Origin: Gymnopilus junonius
Lineage: Eukaryota > Basidiomycota > Agaricomycetes > Agaricales > Galerinaceae
Length of the DNA stretch: 64,000 nt
Assembly (NCBI GenBank): GCA_015501075.1
Contig: JADNYJ010000029.1
Coordinates: forward strand, 1-64,000
Reading direction: 5' to 3'
Within the stretch, counting starts at the first letter, position 1. Each line of letters opens with the position of its first letter. This document shows, piece by piece, positions 26,001 through 36,069 of this stretch. Made by a program: the position numbers and the translations under genes. The notes beneath the pieces were generated by a model that had not been told where the DNA came from, made no database searches, and was given only the letters and a program-made list of their open reading frames with translations.

Positions 26001-26197
26001 GGGTAAATGAGGCATTAAGTTCACTTAACATACTTCTTAAAGTGAGACGTACCATCGAGAAATGGGTGGTATATGCATTTATGCTGGGCTGATTCAATTG
26101 GAGTAGGAAATTGTGGGTGTTTGTTGTTCTTGTGGCGAGAGAGTCCACTGCGAGAATGACACTTCTGGCCACAGGTTGAACAGTCGTAGATAGTCAT
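23096..26197 (-). CDS. Plavaka-type transposase with N-terminal C2H2 finger
   Basis: The start at 26197 gives MTIYDCSTCGQKCHSRSGL and a C2H2 finger (CSTC...H...H) for DNA binding. A second exon region (26000-25352) carries TIDAIQVGDTPWKCYKFSY, PHWMEETYELNTRDAL and DLMSGDWPFRQA, signatures of the Plavaka family. The DDE-type core begins GSDKTTVSVATGHQEYHPVY (Asp in GSDKT) at about 25385. The 3' exon is a 389-residue frame (24265-23096) ending in FEGEIKVYHSALTIYYALSD, LQREHIRSMPSFFGHERRD and GMWMVQLEHDGRGRPTVEV, the typical C-terminal module. The frame holds through several exons, suggesting a fairly young copy. It is divergent from the AT-hook gene at 26458, leaving a shared ~260-bp promoter. 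Confidence 0.85.
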
Positions 26198-26457
26198 GGT
26201 GAAGATGATATGAGAAGAAACGGCACAAACTGAAAGAATTTCACTGCAAGGTACAACTTTGGGGATATTGGGAACTTTGGGGAATTTGGGGTGGCACAAA
26301 CAATGACTGCGGGCGGCGACAGGAGCTCAGTTCAGAATGTTCCAGATGATTCCATCACTTAAACACCTTGGGTATCCTCCTCCTGGTTGAAACGCAAAAG
26401 TTAATCCATTCCACGAACTACTTTTTACATCCAGCTACCATCTACCACTTTGTTTCA

Positions 26458-28971
26458 ATGCCTAATACACGTGCAAAGAATGTTGTCAAGGCTGACAAGG
26501 CCATGGTATCTCCGAGTCCAGCATCTAATGAACATAAAGATGGTCAGGAGCAAGTAATGATTGATGGGAGTCAAGGTATGCACCCTGCTAAATGCCAGCC
26601 AGTAATTACTGATGTGGACACCAATGTAGCACAACCACACAGAGGTCGAGGTCATCCCAAGAAAATGGCGGGTGCTGAAGCTCATGCAAATCAGGAATCG
26701 GCACCCATTGAGGCTGCTCCACATAAGCGCAGCCACAAGGAGGATGAATCGCCCATTGACATCGAGGGTGAACGGTCCACCAAACGTGCCAAAGCCAACA
26801 GTGTTGATGAGAACCAGCCCCCACAAGACAAGGCTAACGGTGCATGCAAAGTGAAAACCATTGCACCTCAGGACAACCTGCCAGACCAAAAAGGACGTAA
26901 CGTTAACCCAGTTCCAAAGACGACCATACGACATACTTCTCAAGAGGTCAATGCTGAGAAGGAAGCCAAAAAGAAAGCAATCGAGGAGCGAATCTGACAG
27001 CTTGAGGAGGCGAAATGCCTCCTCGCAGAGACGAACGTCCTGGAGGACATTCAGAATGACACCATGGATATAGACCACCCAAAGCGCCTCTCTGCTGCCA
27101 TCCGCAAGCGCCAACATGCTGAGCTTGAAGACAGTGGTGATGACGGTGAGGTCTTCGACTTTGAGGAAGTCGATGACATGTCGATCTCATCTGAAAGTGA
27201 GGAGCCTGTGAAAGACAAAGTAAGTACATACTACATATATTTGTTGGAGTTAAAAGATACCTACTGATGATTGTGCAGCCAGCGCGAAGGGGGAAAGCGG
27301 TCAAGGGCGCACTGCGCAGACAGATTCAGGCCATGGAAGGGAAGATACAAGAGGAGGAAGGTGGGCGAGAAAGAAAGAAGATCAAACCCACCAACAATAA
27401 GTACGTGCACATGTGGTGACACCTGTCGCTGATTAATCAATTGTTGATCTTCTGATTTCTTGGGTCCGGCTTCGTTCCATATCAAGCAGTTTTCCTTCTC
27501 TGGACACCGCGCCAAAGACCTATCGAAACTCGGGCCTTTGCAAGGAATTCAAGTCCAAGAAGGTCAAGGAAACTTTTGATCCTCTCGCTAGTGGAGGTCT
27601 AGATGACGAAGATGCCTTATCAACCCGACCAGCATTCCCTCACCAAACTCAAGCCGTCCAGAAGCAAATTCGTCATGATCATGAACCCAGTGCCAAAGAC
27701 CTTAAGCGTGATAATTCTCGGACCAACGATGTGGGTTTGATTGTTACTTATCTTGTTATGTCACTGATTATCTATTAGCTCGTTAAAGTTCAGGAAAATG
27801 GAGGCCTCGTTGCGCCTGCGAAGACAAAACAGAAGGTGCGCTTCGTAGAATTTTAATTGTTTCTAAGACCTTATCTTCATGGATATCGGATAGGCTCCCA
27901 AAGCTGCACGGGCAACTCGGAGTGCTTCCCAGTCGACCACACAGGTAACTGGGAATGCTGCTCAGGGGGGTTCCGAGCAATTTCTCAAGGACCCGTGTTG
28001 GACACGCGTCTTCCTTCCGTCACTAACTCATGCTCTTTATATCTCACGCGAGCCTTTCAAACACTTCACGGCTGACTCACCTGAATTCCTCGCTACCATT
28101 CAACAAGTCTTCAACCGTGCATTTCCAAATATCCAATTTGCCCTGTCATCCAATGACAAACTAACGGTGACTGTGCGTCGAATCATCCCTATTAATTTAA
28201 GCATTGCACAAGTGATTTCATTTTTTCTAGGCATATAACCGTATTAAGGCCAGAAAGTCGAAGTTGGCCATTGACGTTCTCGGAATGATAAAGAAATTTT
28301 TCGATGGCCACGAGTTCACTGGTCAACTGGCAGCAATTCGTGAATACGTTTGTTCGGCTTTATGACCTGGCAGAGCAGCATATTATGCTCAAACCACTAA
28401 GAAGGATGAGGTATGTGTCATCATATTTATCTGTTTTTCTGGCTAAACAGATTGTAGACTTCGGATCCAAATGGCTTCCTCGAATCCCCGTTTATAGCCC
28501 AAATAGCTAAACGGTACCTTGTTTATGCTTCAAACTCAGTTCTCGATCCTCCCATCAGTTGGAAAGATCCTCCCATCAGTTGGAAAGATCCTCCCATCAG
28601 TCGGAAAGATCCTCCAAAAGGCCTTTATGCATTGATTATGACGGCGGTGCATTGTTTTTTATTCTATCTCCTTCCAGGAATCAAGTCTTGAAATCTTCAT
28701 TCCCAAGGTTGAACGTGCTTTCATTGCACATATGAGGGGAACGTATGTCGAACCTGGCCAATTCAACCACGATAACTGTTGGAATCCCATGGCGGTTTTC
28801 TTTGGTCACATCGACAAAGTGTCAGAAGATGAATGGAGATCGATTCTCCAATTCAACGGAGTCGGTCGAGGTGAGGATGCTGAGTCTGACGTTGACAATG
28901 ATGCACTTCGTGCCGATCAGTCAATGATATCCGCCTTCCGTGCTGGGCTTTACTGTGGATTGAAAGCGTGA
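26458..28971 (+). CDS. transposon accessory gene: AT-hook, DUF6532-like
   Basis: The start at 26458 gives MPNTRAKNVVKADK. A GRGHPKK element near residue 62 resembles an AT-hook for minor-groove DNA binding, followed by a basic, charged linker and a coiled-coil-like Glu/Lys stretch. After several short introns come WTRVFLPSLTHALYISREPF, AYNRIKARKSKLAIDVLGMI and, at 28680-28971, FIPKVERAFIAHMRGT to a stop. The C-terminal part resembles DUF6532, a basidiomycete domain of unknown function; I am only moderately sure. An in-frame TGA at 26995-26997 lies between IEER-I and QLEEAKC; CGA is the likely ancestral codon. The gene is divergent from the transposase and inside the same termini, so it probably moves with the element. 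Confidence 0.6.
28545..28615 (+). repeat. 21-bp tandem repeat, 3.4 copies
   Basis: Units of GATCCTCCCATCAGTTGGAA plus A start at 28545, 28566 and 28587, followed by GATCCTCC at 28608. Only one substitution separates the full copies. It lies in or beside an intron of the accessory gene within the Plavaka-like element. Confidence 0.9.
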
Positions 28972-29194
28972 AATGTCTTTTTAAATGACCATTGGAACCC
29001 TCGCATAAGTTACCTCATATATGCGTTTAATTTCTGCCTCGATTTTCAGTCTTATTTTCTTCATAAAGCTCAATGTCTAAATTACGATATTTTTCATAGT
29101 TTACTTTCTAGTTTCTTCGGTTTTTGTAGGTTTCCTAGGTTTTAGCACCCTTGAGATCAGTGAGGTTTTTTGGAAATGGGACATAGGTTCCCCA

Positions 29195-29262
29195 GTTCCC
29201 GGTTTTTAATGGTTTTCGATGTTTTGTTTGGTTTTTTTGGGTTGAGAAACCCGAAAAAACTG
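29195..29262 (+). repeat. right terminus of the Plavaka-like element
   Basis: Contains GGTTTTTAATGGTTTTCG, a GTTTGGTTTTTTT tract and the hairpin GGGTTGAGAAACCC before the terminal AAAAAACTG. Read inward it starts CAGTTTTTTCGGGTTTCTC, matching the left end through AGTTT and GGGTTTCTC. Confidence 0.6.
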
Positions 29263-29266
29263 AAAT

Positions 29267-29711
29267 GCTTAATTACTGATGTGGTTGCGGGATCCAATTT
29301 TGATTGCCAGTCATAGAGTCCTTGTTGGCGCTGTTCCTCACTATTAAGCTTGAGCACCCGTCTCCGAGTAGACATAATAAAAACTCACGTGGCATTCAGA
29401 GCCTTTCCCAGTGGGAACCAAATGGTAAGAGATATGATAACGCGGGTGTCATCTAGGACAGCGATGTACACTTCTCCATCTAGACAGGCTGCTGCTATTT
29501 CTGCCCGAAAATAAGTGAACAAAAGGTCACGGTTTTGTCCATTGATCATAAGAATGCTATCATCTAATAATCAATTTCAGTTTTAAATGCTCCAAGGCGT
29601 GAAATAATATATTTTATGATCACGAAAGGCTTCGACGCAGATATTGGCCATCCTGTCAATGTCGTCGTCTGGCAAAATTCTATTGACCTCTTTACCATGC
29701 GGAATACACAT
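29267..29711 (-). pseudogene. GNAT acetyltransferase, N-terminal half (split by transposon)
   Basis: The ATG at 29711 gives MCIPHGKEVNRILPDDDIDR and continues RMANICVEAFRDHK, the usual N-terminal helix of GNAT enzymes. After an intron, near 29520-29395, comes LDGEVYIAVLDDTRVIISLT then IWFPLGKALNAT, the central strands. A GTGAGT intron leads to NSEEQRQQGLYDWQSKLDPA and TTSVIKHF, which stops abruptly at the transposon end (29266). The rest of the protein is at 22321-22856. The gene cannot make a full enzyme unless the 6.4-kb element is removed from DNA or RNA. Confidence 0.8.
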
Positions 29712-30611
29712 GTAAACATACCATTTGAAATTCTCAAGGCGGTGAATGGAGTAGGAGACCATGATCGTTGGTCATGTAGATATGATCTCCACCATTTATT
29801 TGTATGTCAGAATGAGGAGTATTCCAGCATTGTGCATAAACAACATGTCGTGAGAAAATCATCCACCCGCCCATTATATCCCTCAGCGCACAGACGGTAC
29901 CAATCCACGGCTTGATATTTAGCATCAGAATGCACCAACTAGGAATATATAGTCAACATTCTTTGCTTCACGTAGATTGGATACTGATGACCATTGTAAC
30001 TTAGGGGTTTACGGATGCAACACGTTTACCACAGTCCACGTGATGGCAACTGTTGTTTCCGTGACTCTTGTCACCGGTCACCTTGTTACTGCCTCTCCCA
30101 ACCTTCTCCGGTTTTCAACTTCAAGCTCAAATCGAGCTTTCCTGCCTGGTACACTTACCATGGCAAATGCTCTTGGTACTGCTACAAATGCTCTGATTAG
30201 TACACCGACAGTCTCTCCTGACTGTGCCCCTTTCCCACACACTCTCTGTCCATCTGAGTCTGGGAAAGAAACCCACCGCTATTCTTACCAAGTATAACAC
30301 ACGTAATATAGACGGTGTATAGGTCTCTTCTCTGCCTACGGCCTGTCGATCTAAAATTAGGACACCCAATAGTAGATTCTTTACTTTCCTCTCCTGAAAC
30401 CTCGGGCGGTTGGTCAGCGGTCAGACTGCACATAGAGTTAACATTCTTTTCTTCGCATAGGTTAAATACTGACAGCCATTTGATCAGACACCTGGACTTC
30501 TGGAAGAAGACCGCACCCAGAATCATGGCATCGAACAGAAGCTTTATCTAGATATGCTACTTAAAGCTACATGGTTGTCTTTCCCACTAGCCCACCACCA
30601 TATCAACCACC
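29712..30611. other. intergenic, no firm gene
   Basis: Divergent interval between the GNAT gene (-) and the hydrolase gene (+). A + strand frame at 29977-30297 is Thr/Ser-rich with a hydrophobic start (VMATVVSVTLVTGHLVTASP) but has no family match I know. Confidence 0.4.
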
Positions 30612-31708
30612 ATGGCTTGTCCAGACTGCATCTCAGGTGACTTACTCAATGGCGAACCTGCAGGAAGCATTCGTGCTGACTTCCAAGGTGCCTGCCTATT
30701 TTGCACCCGGGCCAGGAGGAGATGATGATCCCTCCAAACGCACTGTGCTTCTTCTAACGGACGCATTTGGATTACCGTTGAAGAACTGCAAGATCATGGC
30801 AGACAAGTTCTCAAAAATCTTGAAATGTGACGTGTGGATTCCCGATTACTTTAACGGTATTATGCGTTTCCGAAAATTTACTTCATATGGCCATCAACTG
30901 ACTGATACGCCATAGGAAAGTCTCTATTCCCCTTAATGCTCTCAACGTACCAACGAAAGCCTTTTATAAACGGTCGACATGGGACTGGATCCGATTCTTT
31001 GCTATCGCGATTACAAGAATACCTGCCTTTATCAGCAATAGGCCTACGGTTGTTGATAAACGTTTGGAATCGGTGAGCATTAGTTGGTCTCCGTATGAAA
31101 CAGTGTCTAACGAATCCACAGTTAATTGCCTTGTTAAGAGAAAAGAAGAAATACGAGAAGATTGGAGCGGTCGGGTCAGTGTGTAACCTTTTTATTCCTT
31201 TAACACATGCGTTCTAATACCACTTGATTGACCTTCAGGTATTGCTTCGGCGGTTCCGCCTGTGTTCGTATTGGAGGCACGGATCTCGTCAACAGCATCA
31301 TCATTGCTCATCCTGGAAAATTCACTCTCGATCAAGTGAAGGCCATAAAGGTGCCTGCTGCTTGGGTTTGCGCTGAAGGTTAGTCAGACATATGATCCTG
31401 ATATAATTGGCCTGCCTGAAGTTTCAAAACCAGACGATATGTTCTTCTCTAATACTCTCCGTAACCAATCTGAAGCTGTGTTCAAAGAAAAGGAGGGGAA
31501 GGATAATTTCGTGGAATACGAATTCAAAGAATACAAAGGTTGTGTCCTATTACATATCTGCCCAGCTTTCATTATCTTATCCTCGATAGGGACTGGCCAC
31601 GGCTTTGCCTCTAGGCCCACACTTGAACTGCCGGAAATCAAGGCAGCTTATGAAGGTGCCTTTGCGCAAACGGTTGACTGGTTCAATAAGACCTTGGCCA
31701 TCCAATAG
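30612..31708 (+). CDS. dienelactone hydrolase family protein
   Basis: An alpha/beta-hydrolase that in family members opens cyclic lactone rings, as in aromatic breakdown. The start at 30612 gives MACPDCISGDLLNGEPAGS, the standard fungal beginning. Exons: KRTVLLLTDAFGLPLKN and CDVWIPDYFNG; WDWIRFFAIAITRIPAFI; REKKKYEKIGAVG; then YCFGGSACVRIGG with the nucleophile Cys, IIIAHPGKFTLDQVKAIKVP, WVCAEDDMFF with the Asp, and GTGHGFASRP with the His. The triad Cys-Asp-His is complete. Five short GT-AG introns are visible. Two frame changes occur: near 30695, where GCCT is doubled, and at the CCCC run at 30929-30932. Each is repaired by one base, so the gene may be intact in reality. Confidence 0.85.
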
Positions 31709-32083
31709 CGAAACGTAGTATATCGTTGATGCCCAAGTGTAAAAAGACAATATATTGCGCTTCTAACGATACATAACTGTGTGGTGAGTAGTATTCCTCT
31801 CGATATGGCCCACCACGTATGGAGGGTAGTCGCAAATCCTTTCCTTAATGGTGCTTGATAATTACATATCAAACAGGGTTTTTAAGCGTGGCTCATGTTA
31901 GAGAGGATGAATCTTTACTGATGACTTCGAAATGAATTTAGAAGGACTTCATCTACGACGTCCGAAATCTATGTACCAGCCTACAGATATGTATACTTGG
32001 AGTATTATTTCTTGCAGGTCTAACTTTCTATTATAATAGTCCTTTATTTTCCGGCATTAATTGGGGCTGTGAAGTCGGTAAGT
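31709..32083. other. convergent intergenic interval
   Basis: 3' flank between the hydrolase (+) and the DUF6534 gene (-). Nothing recognised. Confidence 0.5.
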
Positions 32084-33641
32084 CTAGGGGAGGCATTTGA
32101 TAACATAATTATTCACCTTCGGAGGTAAAGTAGGAGGATATGAATCCGTTTCAGAGGAACTGGACGGCTGAGAGACTTGTAATGGTATCTGTCGAGCATG
32201 AGCACAATTGGGTTTTCTAAATGCCAGGCGGGATCGCACCGAAAGTACTGGAGGAACAGTCGCGAAGTCAAGGTCTGGGCTTAATGCTCTAGATCTTCTG
32301 GAACTGCGTCTCAATGGACGAGCATTCAACCTGTCACGGGAAGGGGAAGTTAGCGCACTACGGAGGCCCTTCAGGATCAACTTACGCCGCTAGCGCCGAG
32401 TTGGAATAAACTAGTTGGCAGAATTTTAGAATACATGAGAATTAGAAGGTCGGTTGAACAAACTTTTGGCCAGAATTATGTAAAGGGCAAACCAGACCAC
32501 TAAGTCGGAATCGTAAGAATCACTGAATGCCTCTTCGAAATAATGTCATACAATTTCTCATCGCCTGAAACTAGGAGACTAACGGTTAAAATAAGTGATT
32601 ATGAGCCAAAGAGGGGTGCTCACGCAGATAATGACCGCTAGTGAAGTCAAGCTAGATCAAGGGTGTTATTAATGGGTCAGGCTGATAAAGGTGACAATCT
32701 GACAGACCTCGTCAGCAGCCCTGTTTCTAAAAGAAGGAAGAATATTAGCTGCAGAATAGACAGGGTCTTCCAAAGATTGTTACGTAGAGAAAACCAGATC
32801 AGACGATTCAGCGTCTGCGCCGTGCTAGTTTGAAAACAGATTAGCCAAAGCTTTACGAGGAAGAGCTTGACTTACGATCTCAAATTAGTAGGTGACGCAA
32901 GCCTTCTGAGATAAGAAAGCATGGACACGGCGATGATTATATCCGTCGCAGCTCCCAAAGCTAATGCCGAGGTAATAAGCCAGTTGAAGCGGGCGATAAA
33001 AACAACCCAATTGGGTGTCCTGTGAACATCTATAACGCTTTCTACAGACATGGCCATTGCCGCCAGGAAACGTAGAACAGCGAGCCCGAAGCATGCTACA
33101 CCGATAGATAACTTCTTCGAAAGGCGTTGTATCCGATGAGAAAAGAAACACTAGGTTAATGATGATCAGGTACTTTTATAGAGTACTTCGTTGTCAAGGA
33201 ACCGAATATACCTGCACCAGAAATGTAATCAGAGTTTCATTCGCGACATTGGCGGACAGTGAGTAAGAGTTAATCTCAGCCCTATTCCATCGAGTGACGG
33301 TGTCATAGTAGATGGTGTGCGCAGCTGTAAACGAGTGGAACATTTCTAACGTCCTATAAGGGATCAAGCATCGAGTCCATAGCACCGAAATTAGGCATTT
33401 GCGTACAAGAGGATTATGACCTACAATCTGTAGAATTGGAGCATGTACACTTGCAAGCACAATAAACGCGTACCATGACTTTTATGGGTCTCTCATCTGG
33501 TGTTGACCTGCGAAAAAAAGTGTACCCCTGGGATAGCGAGACTCCCAGAAGAACCAGGCTCAGGAAAGTCGCAATTTCGACAGCGCCCAGGTTGGCATCA
33601 GTTTCTACGTCCAAGGCCTGCCTTGCAGCTAGCATACCCAT
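32084..33641 (-). CDS. DUF6534 multi-pass membrane protein A
   Basis: Basidiomycete-expanded membrane family of unknown function. The start at 33641 gives MGMLAARQALDVETDANLGA followed by helix EIATFLSLVLLGVSLSQGY. Later exons: LEMFHSFTAAHTIYYDTVTR (family signature), LITFLVQ, RFLAAMAMSVESVIDVHR, LITSALALGAATDIIIAVSM and LSYLRRLASPTNLRS, which match the helical order of DUF6534. Small exons near 32830-32430 carry LNRLIWFSL, TGLLT and WFALYIILAK. The last exon (32380-32084) begins RLNARPLRR and is a basic, Ser/Pro-rich cytoplasmic tail. A one-base change follows TGLLT near 32712. A close relative lies at 53506-55008 on the other strand. Confidence 0.75.
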
Positions 33642-35409
33642 TGCTGGGATGCAGCAGCTGGACTGGTCGTTGTAGTGGTGGTTTGGATTCAGATAGGGTT
33701 GTCACACGCTACGAGAATCTCTTCGTGGAAGGAAGATGGGAATAAGAGCCTATTCATATCCTGTGAGCATGCTGTCGGAGTCGCTTCGGGAAAAATGCCA
33801 AATGCCATCTTGCGCTGATGTTGGACAGTTGGATTGAGAGGTTTGTATCTACCTTTAGAATTCGTCCTTCGCTCGTAAGTCGGATGTCGTCGATAATCGA
33901 CGAAGCCAAGGTACCTCCTTTCCGGGAAGGGTTATAACTTGCTCAATCATCAGATCTCTTGAATTTTACGGAGAAGCGTACTAGCTTGAGGGCTAAAAAT
34001 TCCCAAAAATTGGTCAAAAAAGCAACTCACTGGTGTTATTTGGATACCTCGTGCCGGAGTCCAGATACCAATCTTTAAGGTATTTTAAAGTCAGGACTCG
34101 TCCAACTTTAAATTTTCAGTTTCAACCTTTGCATGTCACTTTGATCGGGAGGGGAAAAAAGCATCAAAGAATGATGCTGATCGAAGTAAGGATCTTATTT
34201 AAGTGGCTATGCGGCAGGTACAACAAGGGAGCTGGGTTGAAAGCGCTTTCCCAAATCGAAAAGTAGTCAGAAGCCAGATTGAGGAAAGAGACGAACTGCG
34301 TGCCTACGGAAAGCGATGGGCGCGAGCTAAGGAGAGAAAGGGCAAAGCCACGAGTAAGCTCTGAAAGTAATCATTGGGTTGGGAAGAAGCGTGTAGCCAT
34401 AGACCCGCGGCTCTGAATGTAACTTTTCATTCTTCGCGACATCAATTTAGTTCAAGCTTTCGTTCAACTTGTCATTATACTAAGTAGTACACAGATTTGA
34501 CACAGCTCCTTAGTTTCAAAAACTGGGTGAAAAAATCAAGTGGTGAGAAGGTGTACAATTCCTTTTCCCTGCTTTTTTTCCCTCCAGAACGGGCCAGCAG
34601 CATCCACCTTCGTAAGACTAAGGCACGAGAAATATTTACCAGATATTGAGAAAGGATATGATATAAGTAATACGGTGCCTTATTAATATTAGTAAACTGC
34701 ACAGTTTTGGCCAAAAAGATTTACACTGGTTCTTCACTACTATACAGTACTTCTTATAACCAGAGCTTAAATACACCGGTGTGGCAGTGCCATCTGACAC
34801 GTAGTCGATTAGATTAGATACATTCCCATCAGTGGCTGTGCACGTTCTGTGTGCCAGCGCGTCCCGCACTCTGAATATCATTCCATTGCTTGCCTTCTGC
34901 CACGACGTGCTACGCTATCCGCACGGCCTGCTCGACGCGTCTCCGAGCACCAGCTCCCTGGATTCTAGGCAGAACAGCCTGCCCCACCGGCGGTGGGAAC
35001 AAATTTTTCGCAACGTCATGTGCGTCGCGCTGTTCAATTCGATTTCCCTCGAAAGGTAAATTACCACAATTTAGCAGCGGACTTCCTCCACCAACTTGAT
35101 TTCTATTATGTGGTCGCTCAGGAGCATGGTGTACTTACGTTCATAGTAGGGAAACGACGCCGCTCTGCGTCACTCGCTCAACGTCTCAAGCTCCGAGGAA
35201 TTTCGACCAAATGCCAAGTTCCCAAGGCTCCAAACGGCAACAGGCACTCCTTACTATTAGTAAGCAGATGCCGTTCTGTCGTAGAATATACTCCTCGAAG
35301 AGCTGACATATATGCGCAGCAGGTCATCTGAGCAGCTTATATGAACGTGAGTAGTATGGTCATCCTGTTGATAACATTTAAATCTACTGAGATGTATCCG
35401 GAGGGATGA
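33642..35409. other. intergenic, no firm gene
   Basis: Short frames only, such as 34832-35059 and 34993-35331 on the + strand, with no recognised domain. No repeat was identified. Confidence 0.4.
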
Positions 35410-36069
35410 TTAAGAAATTGCCTCTGGTTCATGTGCAGGCAAGATAAAAATAGAGGGCAGAGTTACCGACCGCGACGGGGCGATACAACGCGGGCACCGA
35501 GTCCACTCCTCACATGGCAAGCGCAAATAGCTCGTCATTGAGCACACTAGAATCCGCGAGGAGTAGGTATCTGGGCTTGTGAGACTTCCGAACCTTCTAC
35601 CGACACGACGGTTTACATGACCACACTCCTTTTCAGGTGCCGGGCCGACCTCAATCAGTACTAACAGACCTGGCGGGTAGGTAGCCATTGCGTCCTTTTC
35701 TTCCACATTTCTGATGACAAATAACCTTAGTGAGATCTGAAGGGCAGCTTTAGAGAAGCCATGCATGGATGGAATGTAACAAAATGTGTTGTTCATTGGG
35801 CATCGCGCCATAGAGTTGGGAGCTCCCATAGTCGAGATAAGAAGGGAAATAAGCCGACACAGAGCCGACTGTACGATCAGAGAAGCTTGTGGAGCATACG
35901 CGTTCCCGGGTGGACCATCTCTTACATTGTTGACAACAGTATTGTAAGCCTCCGCTGCTCGGTCAAGTGAAGCCAATGATGCGCTTGACGTCGTGGTTTG
36001 ACAGCAATCTAAGGTAATTGTTATCCTCTTTTTGCAGCACCATATACCAATTTGATCACCCGTACACAT
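35410..36069 (-). CDS. hypothetical protein, 219 residues
   Basis: An open frame from an ATG at 36069 to a stop at 35410, long enough that chance is not the easiest explanation. It contains a moderately hydrophobic segment near residue 80 (SALCRLISLLISTMG), several Cys (KRITITLDCCQ, CPMNNTFC, CEEWTRCPRC) and a basic middle. I recognise no family, and no flanking exons could be joined confidently. Confidence 0.3.
   Translation of the reverse strand: MCTGDQIGIWCCKKRITITLDCCQTTTSSASLASLDRAAEAYNTVVNNVRDGPPGNAYAPQASLIVQSALCRLISLLISTMGAPNSMARCPMNNTFCYIPSMHGFSKAALQISLRLFVIRNVEEKDAMATYPPGLLVLIEVGPAPEKECGHVNRRVGRRFGSLTSPDTYSSRILVCSMTSYLRLPCEEWTRCPRCIAPSRSVTLPSIFILPAHEPEAIS

Larger units (their letters stand above)
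22861..29262. mobile_element. Plavaka-like DNA transposon inserted in the GNAT gene
   Basis: A 6402-bp insertion bounded by AAAT at 22857-22860 and again at 29263-29266, consistent with a 3-4 bp target duplication. Removing the insert and one duplicate joins the two GNAT halves in frame (VIKH then FAKLLM). The ends start AGTTTCCGG on the left and CAGTTTTTTCGG on the right (read inward), and both continue into GGGTTTCTC as a short inverted repeat. Inside are the transposase (-) and a divergent accessory gene (+). Plavaka elements belong to the CACTA-like group known from basidiomycetes. Confidence 0.85.

Noticed and set aside
26455..27117. 220-residue - strand reading frame
   Set aside because: It is antisense to the accessory gene with AT-hook; its Leu/Phe-rich sequence is explained by complement of a Glu/Lys-rich coding strand.
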